The notes below the pieces were generated by a model, which was not told the origin of the DNA, did no database searches, and worked only from the letters and a program-made list of their open reading frames with translations. Made by a program: the position numbers and the translations under genes. Of a stretch of DNA of 64,000 nucleotides, positions 39,777-47,694 are shown piece after piece (position 1 is the first letter of the stretch; each line of letters begins with the position of its first letter). Source of the stretch: Sunxiuqinia indica (GTDB lineage: Bacteria > Bacteroidota > Bacteroidia > Bacteroidales > Prolixibacteraceae); NCBI RefSeq assembly GCF_009847015.1, contig NZ_WVEM01000001.1, positions 434,001 through 498,000 on the forward strand, given 5' to 3'.

Positions 39777-40892
39777 ATGAAGCAACATCACATATCTGTT
39801 ATCGTTTCGCGTAAGCGATTTGCAAATAATATCAGAATATTAAAAGAATACGTTTACCCGGCTAAGTTGTCGGTGGTTATGAAAGCAGACGCATATGGTC
39901 ATGGCCTTGCAGGTTTGGTAGAAACGGCCATTACGGCAGGAGCTGACTCGATTGGGATCTCTACCAACCCAGAGGCACATATGGTTCGTGCCGTGTCGCA
40001 AGATTTTCCGTTAATAAGGCTGCGAATGGCCTTGCCTGAAGAACTAAAGGAGTCGGTGGCGGAACTGAATATCGAGGAACAGGTTGGAACCTGGGAAGCT
40101 TCGGAATACCTTAGTTGTGAAGGAATACGGCGCGGCTTACCGGTTTCTGTGCACCTTACGCTCGATACGGGAATGGGGCGAGGCGGTTTCGGTATTAACG
40201 AGATCGACACGATCAGGCGGGTCATAGCGCTACCTGGGCTACGCATTGTTGGTGTAATGGCCCATTATGCCAATGCCGATGCCACAACGATGGATTATAG
40301 TCTTGCTCAAAATCAGAAATTTGATCGTTTTGTTGAAGCGTTGGCTTTGGAGCTACCAGACGATGTTCTTTTTCATACCCACAACTCTGCGGCAACGATG
40401 CGCCTACCAAACTTGCGACGCGATATGGTTCGTGTCGGTGCTGCTTGCTATGGGGTAAAAACATCGCACAATTTCAGTAACCTACCCGATCTGAAGCCCT
40501 GTATGATGGTAAAAACCAGGATTACGCAAGTTCGAAACATCCCGGCTGCAACAAAAATTGGCTATGGAAGCCTTTACACCACGAAGCGACCTTCGCGAAT
40601 TGCCGCAATACCGGTTGGCTTTGGAGAAGGCTATCCACGTGCATTGTTCAACAAGGGTATCGTATTAATCGGTGGACATCGATGCCCGGTAGTCGGTCGG
40701 GTTTCTCTAAATATCACAACGATTGATGTTACCGATCTGCCACATGTTCCAAAATGGGGCGACGAAGTGGTGTTGATCGGCGATCAGGAAAATGAAACCA
40801 TCACCTTCGAGGAAATGGCTGACAAGTTTCAAAGTGTACACACAGAAATCAATTTGATGGCGGGAAGCATGAATGAAATCAAGTACTTGTAA
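39777..40892 (+). CDS. alr: Alanine racemase (PLP-dependent)
   Basis: 371 residues, full length. Pyridoxal-phosphate lysine Lys36 in VVMKADAYGHG; second catalytic residue Tyr263 in KIGYGSLYTT of the C-terminal beta-domain; PVGFGEGYPR follows, as in Alr. Interconverts L- and D-alanine for peptidoglycan. In many Bacteroidota Alr is fused to MurF, so this stand-alone gene may be an extra copy or have a different amino acid preference (inference). It has its own upstream gap and no co-directional neighbour, and is flanked on both sides by related 62-bp repeats. Confidence 0.9.
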   Translation: MKQHHISVIVSRKRFANNIRILKEYVYPAKLSVVMKADAYGHGLAGLVETAITAGADSIGISTNPEAHMVRAVSQDFPLIRLRMALPEELKESVAELNIEEQVGTWEASEYLSCEGIRRGLPVSVHLTLDTGMGRGGFGINEIDTIRRVIALPGLRIVGVMAHYANADATTMDYSLAQNQKFDRFVEALALELPDDVLFHTHNSAATMRLPNLRRDMVRVGAACYGVKTSHNFSNLPDLKPCMMVKTRITQVRNIPAATKIGYGSLYTTKRPSRIAAIPVGFGEGYPRALFNKGIVLIGGHRCPVVGRVSLNITTIDVTDLPHVPKWGDEVVLIGDQENETITFEEMADKFQSVHTEINLMAGSMNEIKYL

Positions 40893-40950
40893 GTCCTCGA
40901 GTCCTGATATTGCAAATATGTCTGGTAGCTAAAAAAACACTTTATCCTCG

Positions 40951-41012
40951 CTAGTCGAAATTCGCAATCCCGACCTTTTGAAAAATAGAATTAATATTTG
41001 GAAGGAATCTTG
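40951..41012. repeat. Imperfect 62-bp intergenic repeat, copy 2
   Basis: Second copy of the element at 39515-39576, same orientation, on the other side of alr. Its palindromic core is GTCGAAATTCGCAATCCCG, more degraded than copy 1. The rest of the 40893-41143 gap shows nothing else. Confidence 0.5.
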
Positions 41013-41143
41013 GTTCAGCCGATGGGGATTCGGGTTATCTGCAGATTTGTACTATCATCGGATTCGATAGTCAAAGCGATATGATACTAAATGAAATAGT
41101 GCCATTGTGCTGAGGATACCATTTTTAGAATAGCAACTTTCTG

Positions 41144-41947
41144 TCAAAGTTGACCAACTTTTTTTTCCAGTTTCCTGATGGCTGTTAGTATTGTTTCCAT
41201 TTCTGGTCGTGCTTCCGGGAACTCCCTGCTGGTATAAGCATAAAATCGCCAGATTTCCATGATGTTACCAGACTCAACGGTGTAAGGTTTATACTCCGGA
41301 TTGAGCGATTTTAGCAGGATGGTTCCATCTGAGTTGACAGTCACCATTTTAAATACAAAGTCCTGTTGACCTTCCAGAATAACAATGCAGGGCGTATCTG
41401 TTTTCAGGGTTGACCAATCGGCCACATACTGTGCGATAATATCACTCCCTTCAGGAACCGGAAGCATAGAATCCCCTGTTGATGGGAAGATTCGAAATGT
41501 TCCCTGATTGGGCAGGTTCGGAACCGAATATTTTGGCAGGGCTGCAATAAACTCAGGATCGTTGTAGCCAGCCATGTATCCTGCTTTTGCCTTTATTGGC
41601 ACATACTCCACATTTTCATTATTCGACTTGTCTACTGAAATGGCTAATACTCGCAGGTTACCCCCGCGGATGTAAACATCGTTTCCTGCTTCCAGATCCC
41701 TCACCTTCAGTTCACCCAATTTTGAAAGGTCAATTTTCAATAAAGTATCAATACTTATTTTGAAAAATTCAGAGAATTTCAGGTAGTCTCCCGGTTGCGG
41801 CGACTTGGTATTGCCGGCCTCAATGGCAGCAATCTTTGCCCGCGTTAATCCCAGCGTTGATGCAAGTGCTTCCTGGCTTATTTTCTTTCGTTCCCGAAGG
41901 AATTTGATATTTCCAGCAAAGAAAATTTTTTGTGAATTATTTTTCAT
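41144..41947 (-). CDS. LexA/CI-like repressor: XRE helix-turn-helix plus S24 autoprotease
   Basis: 267 residues. N-terminal XRE-type HTH (13-65: ISQEALASTLGLTRAKIAAI, recognition helix around 34-44) joined by a linker to an S24 peptidase domain. Expected autocleavage site Ala122-Gly123 in IKAKAGYMAGY; nucleophile Ser160 in STGDSMLP and general base Lys200 in DFVFKMV. The cleavage-site to Ser to Lys spacing (38 and 40) is close to that of LexA. So a repressor that should self-cleave upon RecA activation. The C-terminal 25 residues form a short helix. Divergent from imuA; a palindromic operator lies in the 63-bp gap. Confidence 0.9.
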   Translation of the reverse strand: MKNNSQKIFFAGNIKFLRERKKISQEALASTLGLTRAKIAAIEAGNTKSPQPGDYLKFSEFFKISIDTLLKIDLSKLGELKVRDLEAGNDVYIRGGNLRVLAISVDKSNNENVEYVPIKAKAGYMAGYNDPEFIAALPKYSVPNLPNQGTFRIFPSTGDSMLPVPEGSDIIAQYVADWSTLKTDTPCIVILEGQQDFVFKMVTVNSDGTILLKSLNPEYKPYTVESGNIMEIWRFYAYTSREFPEARPEMETILTAIRKLEKKVGQL

Positions 41948-41959
41948 TTGTTATATTTA
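41929..41959 (+). promoter_or_regulatory. Predicted promoter of the imuA operon
   Basis: TTTG (41929-41932), 19 nt, TATATTTA (41952-41959), close to the Bacteroidota consensus TTTG-N19-TAnnTTTG (last base differs). The -33 box lies in the first codons of the divergent repressor. Transcription would start near 41965, just before the palindrome at 41971-41989. Confidence 0.55.
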
Positions 41960-41970
41960 GAGACATCTGG

Positions 41971-41989
41971 TTGTTATTATTAATAACAA
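41971..41989. promoter_or_regulatory. Palindromic operator between repressor and imuA
   Basis: TTGTTATTATTAATAACAA: perfect 9-bp inverted repeat (TTGTTATTA / TAATAACAA) around a single T. It covers the transcription start region of the repressor gene and lies immediately downstream of the predicted imuA start. A half-site-like TTGTTATAT occurs at 41948-41956. Confidence 0.7.
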
Positions 41990-42016
41990 AATTAAGGTTT
42001 TTTTTTAATTATGCAA
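41986..42016 (-). promoter_or_regulatory. Predicted promoter of the repressor gene
   Basis: On the minus strand TTG (42016-42014), 19 nt, TAATTTTGT (41994-41986), a full match to the Bacteroidota -7 box. It overlaps the operator by 4 bp, consistent with autorepression. Confidence 0.6.
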
Positions 42017-42763
42017 GAGTTGGCCGGGAAAAAGGAAATTATCAAACAACTGAGAGACAGGATACTTTCGATGGAAGGATTCAGTACGGGAAAGGATAGT
42101 CAGCAGCTTGATTTTGGACTGGGAAAAATGAATGCGGCATTTCCCGGAGGAACTTTCCCTGTTGCTGCAATGCATGAGTTTGTGAGTCACACCGAAGCTT
42201 GTGCGGCTGCTTCAAATGGTTTCTTGGCGGGCTTGCTGGCTACACTCATGAAAAAAGGAGGCTTTTGCTTGTGGATAAGTACCGGACGTAAATTATTTCC
42301 TCCTGCCTTGAAATTCTTTGGCATCGAACCAGAGCAGCTTATTTTTATTGATGTCAGGCGGCAAAAAGATGCCCTTTGGGTGATGGAGCAGGGCGTAAAA
42401 TGCAATGCGTTGACGGCTGTTGTGGGGGAATTTCGGGATATCAGTTTTGCCGACTCCCGTCGCTTGCAATTGGCAATAGAAGCGAGTCGGGTAACCGGGT
42501 TTTTGCACCGGCTACATCCACGTTTCGAGAATACGCTGACGTGTGTATCCCGTTGGAAAATCAGACCGATAGCCAGCAGGGAAAACGATGGTTTGCCAGG
42601 AGTGGGCTTTTCTTGTGTGGAAGTTGAATTAGAAAAAATAAGAAACGGGCGACCAGGGATTTGGCAGTTTGAGTGGCAAAACGGATCATTCAACCAGGTG
42701 GCTCCTCAAAGATCGGTTGTTTCAAAATCCGGAGAAGCTAAAAAGAAGCAAAGTTATGCCTAA
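42011..42763 (+). CDS. imuA: ImuA, RecA-like mutagenesis protein
   Basis: 250 residues. RecA-superfamily fold without a good Walker A motif: FPGGTFPVAAMHEFVSH takes the place where RecA-like proteins start their core, then GGFCLWISTGRKLFPPAL and the family-typical VRRQKDALWVMEQGVKC (about 118-134), VVGEFRDISFADSRRLQLA. ImuA partners ImuB and DnaE2 in damage-induced mutagenesis; in other bacteria it helps localise or activate the complex. Start ATG 42011 lies 63 bp from the divergent repressor. The end overlaps the imuB start by 8 nt. Confidence 0.85.
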   Translation: MQELAGKKEIIKQLRDRILSMEGFSTGKDSQQLDFGLGKMNAAFPGGTFPVAAMHEFVSHTEACAAASNGFLAGLLATLMKKGGFCLWISTGRKLFPPALKFFGIEPEQLIFIDVRRQKDALWVMEQGVKCNALTAVVGEFRDISFADSRRLQLAIEASRVTGFLHRLHPRFENTLTCVSRWKIRPIASRENDGLPGVGFSCVEVELEKIRNGRPGIWQFEWQNGSFNQVAPQRSVVSKSGEAKKKQSYA

Positions 42764-44249
42764 GCGTTATTTATACATCTGGTTTCATTATTTGGCAACC
42801 GATCGGTTGGCAAAAATTAATCCAGAGCTGCAGAGGACACAATTTTTGTTGTATGCTTCCGAGAAGGGGCAGATGCTTGTTCGTGCAGCAAGCCAGGCAT
42901 TATTGAAAGAAGGCATGGTCCCGGGTATGTTGGTGGCTGATGTCCGTGCAATACTCCCTTCGGTGGAAGTATTCCCTGAAGACCTGCAGGCAATGCAGAA
43001 ATTGCTGAATGATTTGGCTGAATGGTGTTTTCGTTATACCCCAACAGTAGCGACAGATGCTCCGGATGGACTAATACTGGACATCTCCGGCTGCCCGCAT
43101 TTGTGGGAAGGGGAAGTCCCTTATCTTGATGAAATTACGCACCGGCTTCGGAAAGGTGGATATGATGTACGTGTGGGTATTGCTGATACTGTTGGAGCGG
43201 CATGGGCTGTGGCTCGCTACGGAAATCAGACTATCATTGAGCCCGGGAAGCATGGCGAAGCACTGCTTACGCTACCTCCGGCTGCTTTACGGCTGGATCG
43301 TATCACTTTGCAGCGTATGGGAAAGCTCGGCTTTCGACAAATCGGGCAGCTCATCCGTATTCCTCGGAGTAATTTACGCCGACGTTTTGGAGACAGCCTG
43401 CTTAACCGATTGGAACAAGCATTGGGAACAGTTTCAGAGCCTCTGGTTCCTGTTCTGCCGACTCCGGTTTATCAAGAGCGATTGCCCTGCATTGAGCCTA
43501 TCCGAACGGCAAAAGGGATTAAAATTGCGCTGGAACGTTTGTTGGAAAAACTATGTGAACGTTTTTTTAGGGAAGGAAAAGGCATGCGAACAGGTATCTT
43601 CAAGGGGTATCGCATCGATGGAGAAATTGTGCAAATCGATATTGGCACCAACAGGGCATCGCGCAATGCGTCACACCTTTTCAAGCTATTCGAGTTGAAA
43701 ATACCTGAGCTTGAACCGGCACTTGGGATTGAAGTTTTCACACTGGAGGCTACGTTGGTTGAAGAGCTTAGCGAAACACAGGAAGCTTTGTGGAGTGTTG
43801 GGAGCAACAATCAAACGGCCATTGCTGAATTGTTGGACAATATTGCCGGTAAGGTGGGAGCACAGGCCATTCACCGCTATCTGCCGCAGGAACATTATTG
43901 GCCGGAGCATTCGATAACAGATGTTGGCTCGCTGGAAGCTAAGCCCCAAACCGCATGGTGTACCGATCGCCCTCGTCCACTTCATCTTTTACCTGAGCCG
44001 GAGCCAATTGAAGTGATGGTGATGCTTCCGGATTATCCTCCACTACATTTCCGCTACAAAGATGAAGTTATTCGCATTGCTCGTGCTGATGGCCCCGAAC
44101 GAATAGAGCAGGAGTGGTGGATTCAGAGTGGGCCCCCAAGAGATTATTATCGGGTTGAAGATGAAAACGGGGCTCGCTATTGGCTGTTCCGACTTGGATT
44201 GTACGGCCATGGAAAAAATCAATGGTTTTTGCACGGCTTTTTTGTATGA
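42756..44249 (+). CDS. imuB: ImuB, Y-family polymerase-like protein lacking catalytic acids
   Basis: 497 residues from ATG 42756, chosen because MPKRYLYIWFHYLATDRLAK is the usual ImuB start; the frame is open further up to 42669 inside imuA. Overlaps imuA by 8 nt (coupled translation). Y-family fingers/palm/little-finger layout, but the first metal-binding segment (V-D-M-D-C-F-F in Pol IV) reads I-W-F-H-Y-L-A and the D-E pair reads PDGLILDISG, so the polymerase site is lost, as in known ImuB. The C-terminal part has RPRPLHLLPEPEPI and WWxxGPPRDYYRVE-type segments typical of the family. Acts as the hub linking DnaE2 and the sliding clamp. Confidence 0.9.
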   Translation: MPKRYLYIWFHYLATDRLAKINPELQRTQFLLYASEKGQMLVRAASQALLKEGMVPGMLVADVRAILPSVEVFPEDLQAMQKLLNDLAEWCFRYTPTVATDAPDGLILDISGCPHLWEGEVPYLDEITHRLRKGGYDVRVGIADTVGAAWAVARYGNQTIIEPGKHGEALLTLPPAALRLDRITLQRMGKLGFRQIGQLIRIPRSNLRRRFGDSLLNRLEQALGTVSEPLVPVLPTPVYQERLPCIEPIRTAKGIKIALERLLEKLCERFFREGKGMRTGIFKGYRIDGEIVQIDIGTNRASRNASHLFKLFELKIPELEPALGIEVFTLEATLVEELSETQEALWSVGSNNQTAIAELLDNIAGKVGAQAIHRYLPQEHYWPEHSITDVGSLEAKPQTAWCTDRPRPLHLLPEPEPIEVMVMLPDYPPLHFRYKDEVIRIARADGPERIEQEWWIQSGPPRDYYRVEDENGARYWLFRLGLYGHGKNQWFLHGFFV

Positions 44250-44296
44250 ATAGCTAACGTGAGCACAATGACTGTGACCGAAAACTTGAAAATGAA

Positions 44297-47200
44297 ATGA
44301 ATTATACGGAATTACAAGTAACATCGAATTTCACCTTTCTTCGGGGCGGCTCACATCCAGAGGAACTAGTTGAACAGGCTGCAAAGCTGAGCTACAAGGG
44401 CATTGCAATCACCGACCGCAATACCCTGGCAGGCATTGTTCGTGCCCATGTGGCAGCACGAGAAAACTGTATTCGCCTTATTCCTGCCTGTCGCCTCGAC
44501 CTGTTGGATGGTCCCAGTTTACTGGCCTACCCGACGAACAAGGAAGCCTATGCCAATTTATCGGCATTGCTTACCGCAGGCAACCTCAGAGCCGAAAAAG
44601 GGGAGTGTCACCTCTATTGTGCTGATGTGTATAAATATGCTGCCGGTATAAAATTTATTGTAGTGCCGCCGACTTCGCTCAATGCTAATTTCGACTTTCA
44701 ACCTGAATTTATAACAGCCCTGAAAGAATATAAAGAAATGCTGGGTGATGAACTGTATCTTGCAGCAGCCTTTTCGTATCAGGGAAACGACCATAAACGA
44801 CTATTTCGTCTTTCTCAGCTCGAAGCCCGATTGGGAATTCCGATGGTTACGACCAATGATGTGCATTACCATGAGTCTGGGCGCAGGGAATTGCAGGATG
44901 TGCTAACCTGTATTCGCGAGAAATGTACCATTCATAATGTAGGCTTCAAACTACACCAAAATGCGGAGCGTTACCTAAAACCAGTTTCTGAGATACGCAG
45001 ACTTTTCCGCGAGTATCCCCAGGCTGTTTGGCGTTCGCAGGAAATTGCTGATGCCTGTCAATTTTCGTTGGATGAGTTAAAATATCTCTATCCGGAAGAA
45101 ATAACGAGCGAAGGACGAACGCCCATGGAAGAGTTGGTTTACCTCACCTGGAAAGGAGCTCATGAGCATTTTGGCGAACAGATTCCCGCAAAAGTTAAAG
45201 AAACCATCGACATGGAGCTGGAGTTTATTGGTCGGAAAGACTATGCTTCCTATTTTTTGACGGTGTACGACTATGTGCGCGAAGCCCGCTCGCGGGGAAT
45301 TCTTTGCCAGGGGCGTGGTTCTGCCGCGAACTCGGTCGTTTGCTATTGTCTTGGTATTACCTCGGTCGATCCCTCTAAATTTAAATTGCTATTTGCCCGG
45401 TTTATGAGTGACGAACGCAATGAGCCGCCCGATATTGATGTGGACTTTGAGCATGAGCGTCGGGAGGAGATCATGCAATATATTTACGAGAAATACGGGC
45501 GCGATCGGGCGGGTATTGTAGCCACCGTAACACAAGTTCATTGGAAGGGAGCTGTGCGCGATGTGGGGAAGGTAATGGGTTTGTCTACCGATGCAATCAA
45601 TGTACTTTCGAAATCGGCCTATGAGTTTACTGATGATTGGTCTACCGGGAAAGCAAAAACATCTGGAAGTTTTAATGCCAAAGATCCTCTTCTGCGAAAG
45701 GTGTTGGAACTCACCAGGCAGTATATCGGATTTCCTCGACAATTAGGACAGCACACGGGTGGATTTGTCATAACGCGGGGAAAACTGCACGAACTGTGTC
45801 CTATTCTGAATGCCCGCATGGAAAAGCGCACCTGCATCGAATGGAATAAAGACGATGTTGAAGCATTGGGTTTTATGAAAGTTGATGTGTTGGCTTTGGG
45901 AATGCTGACCTGCATCCGAAAAGCATTCGACCTCGCCAGGCAGCACTATAACTTGGATCTCACCTTAGCCAATATCCCCCAGGACGATCCAACGGTTTAC
46001 GAGATGATTAGTCATGCCGATACGATTGGGGTATTTCAGATTGAAAGTCGGGCGCAGATGTCGATGCTGCCACGCTTAAAACCGCGAACTTTCTACGATT
46101 TGGTGATTGAAGTGGCCATTGTGCGACCGGGGCCTATTCAGGGCGATATGGTACATCCTTATTTGAAAAGACGAACTGGTGAAGAACCGGTGGTGTTTCC
46201 ATCAAAAGAACTGGAGGATATTCTGGGACGAACATTGGGTGTGCCTTTGTTTCAGGAGCAAGCTATGGAGATTGCGATTGTAGCGGCTGGTTTTAAACCT
46301 GCTGAAGCTGATGGACTGCGACGAAGTATGGCCACTTTTAAAGCCAAGGGAAAGGTAAGCCGTTATCGGGAAAAACTGGTGAATGGTATGGTGGCGAATG
46401 GTTATGAGCAGGACTTTGCCGAGCGGGTGTTCAAGCAGCTTGAAGGTTTTGGAAGTTATGGTTTCCCGGAAAGCCATGCGGCTAGTTTTGCTCTGCTGGT
46501 TTATATCTCATCCTGGCTAAAGTGTCATTACCCCGATATTTTTGCAACAGCTCTGCTCAACAGTCAGCCCATGGGGTTTTACCAACCGGCACAACTTGTT
46601 ATCGATGCCCGAAAGCATGGTGTGATTGTTCGTCCGGTAGATGTCAATTATTCGGCGTGGGATAATGCTCTGGAAGAAAAAGATGGCCGTTACTGTGCGG
46701 TGCGATTGGGCTTCCGTCAAGTAAAGGGACTCCGAGAGGAAGATGTGCTGACACTCGTTTCAGAGAGAAGCACATTTTTTCGAAGTACAAACGAACTGCT
46801 TGATGCCGGTGTTTCGCCATCTGCTTTGGAAAGACTTGCCGATGCCGATGCTTTTCGCTCTATTGGTCTCGATCGGCGACAAGCACTGTGGGAGGTGTCG
46901 GCTTTAAACGATCATCTTGCTGGAATATTCACAGGAACGCCTTCGCAAAGTGCAACCGAAGAATCTGCAGAACTGCCAGTCATGACTGATGGAGAACACG
47001 TGATTCAGGACTACGCCAGTACAGCACTTTCACTAAAAGCTCACCCGGTGAGTTTCCTTCGCCAAAGGCTGACGCAGTTGCAAGTTACACCAACATCGAA
47101 ATTGAGTAAAATGAAAAATGGTCAGTTTGTGAAAGTATGCGGACTAATAACAGTGCGGCAACGCCCTGGAACAGCCAAAGGGGTTCTGTTTATAACGATT

Positions 47201-47506
47201 GAAGACGAAACCGGTTTTGCCAACTTGGTGGTTTGGTCTAAAGTGTTTGATAAATATCGTAAAGTGATTTTACAATCCCGCTTACTAATGGTTGCAGGGA
47301 AACTACAAATTGAAGGCGAAGTCATTCATGTGGTGGTCAATTCCTGCTTCAATTTAAATAATTTGATGAGGTTGGATGTTGACGGCCGTAATATTGGTTC
47401 GACACAGAAACCGGTAAGTTCGGAGGAAAAGAGTGGGGAAGAAGAAAAATCGTCAGGTAATCGAATTGTGCAGGGTGAACTTTTTCGCTCACGGGATTTT
47501 AAGTAG
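44297..47506 (+). CDS. dnaE2: Error-prone DNA polymerase DnaE2
   Basis: 1069 residues. N-terminal PHP domain (NFTFLRGGSHPEELV, then ITDRNTLAG), C-family palm with catalytic aspartates in PPDIDVDFEHERR (379-383), fingers, HhH region and a C-terminal OB domain (VKVCGLITVRQRPGTAKGV at about 950). Length and PHP sequence fit DnaE2 (ImuC) rather than replicative DnaE, which is longer. Ends with a QGELF pentapeptide (1059-1063) resembling a sliding-clamp binding motif. Performs mutagenic lesion bypass with ImuA/ImuB. Starts 47 nt after imuB; last gene of the operon. Confidence 0.93.
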   Translation: MNYTELQVTSNFTFLRGGSHPEELVEQAAKLSYKGIAITDRNTLAGIVRAHVAARENCIRLIPACRLDLLDGPSLLAYPTNKEAYANLSALLTAGNLRAEKGECHLYCADVYKYAAGIKFIVVPPTSLNANFDFQPEFITALKEYKEMLGDELYLAAAFSYQGNDHKRLFRLSQLEARLGIPMVTTNDVHYHESGRRELQDVLTCIREKCTIHNVGFKLHQNAERYLKPVSEIRRLFREYPQAVWRSQEIADACQFSLDELKYLYPEEITSEGRTPMEELVYLTWKGAHEHFGEQIPAKVKETIDMELEFIGRKDYASYFLTVYDYVREARSRGILCQGRGSAANSVVCYCLGITSVDPSKFKLLFARFMSDERNEPPDIDVDFEHERREEIMQYIYEKYGRDRAGIVATVTQVHWKGAVRDVGKVMGLSTDAINVLSKSAYEFTDDWSTGKAKTSGSFNAKDPLLRKVLELTRQYIGFPRQLGQHTGGFVITRGKLHELCPILNARMEKRTCIEWNKDDVEALGFMKVDVLALGMLTCIRKAFDLARQHYNLDLTLANIPQDDPTVYEMISHADTIGVFQIESRAQMSMLPRLKPRTFYDLVIEVAIVRPGPIQGDMVHPYLKRRTGEEPVVFPSKELEDILGRTLGVPLFQEQAMEIAIVAAGFKPAEADGLRRSMATFKAKGKVSRYREKLVNGMVANGYEQDFAERVFKQLEGFGSYGFPESHAASFALLVYISSWLKCHYPDIFATALLNSQPMGFYQPAQLVIDARKHGVIVRPVDVNYSAWDNALEEKDGRYCAVRLGFRQVKGLREEDVLTLVSERSTFFRSTNELLDAGVSPSALERLADADAFRSIGLDRRQALWEVSALNDHLAGIFTGTPSQSATEESAELPVMTDGEHVIQDYASTALSLKAHPVSFLRQRLTQLQVTPTSKLSKMKNGQFVKVCGLITVRQRPGTAKGVLFITIEDETGFANLVVWSKVFDKYRKVILQSRLLMVAGKLQIEGEVIHVVVNSCFNLNNLMRLDVDGRNIGSTQKPVSSEEKSGEEEKSSGNRIVQGELFRSRDFK

Positions 47507-47642
47507 CAAAGCCTGATGATAATGTTTCCATTCTGCTACTCAAATTACTATTGGATTGCTTCAATCTTTGCATTCAGCAAGACCATGTGGGCAGCACGGA
47601 CTTTTTGTCCGTCAGTTAAACGACTGCCGGAATTTAATCCTT

Positions 47643-47669
47643 AACAATCTGAAAACAGTTGACCGTTTT
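47643..47669. repeat. 27-bp direct repeat, left copy flanking the MFS gene
   Basis: Identical to 49031-49057 except for one base (the eighth). Core GAAAACAGTTGACCGTTTT is itself an imperfect palindrome (AAAAC-x-GT-xx-AC-x-GTTTT). A separate small hairpin ACGGAC-TTTTT-GTCCGT lies at 47596-47612. Confidence 0.65.
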
Positions 47670-47694
47670 GGCTGAAGATTTTGAGTCTGTTTTT

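Noticed and set aside
43126-43698. A 190-codon open frame on the plus strand inside imuB
   Set aside because: Different frame of imuB, no recognisable domain; imuB itself is well supported by family motifs.
47596-47612. ACGGAC-TTTTT-GTCCGT hairpin after dnaE2
   Set aside because: Six-bp stem without a T run; could be a weak terminator but evidence is too thin to call one.
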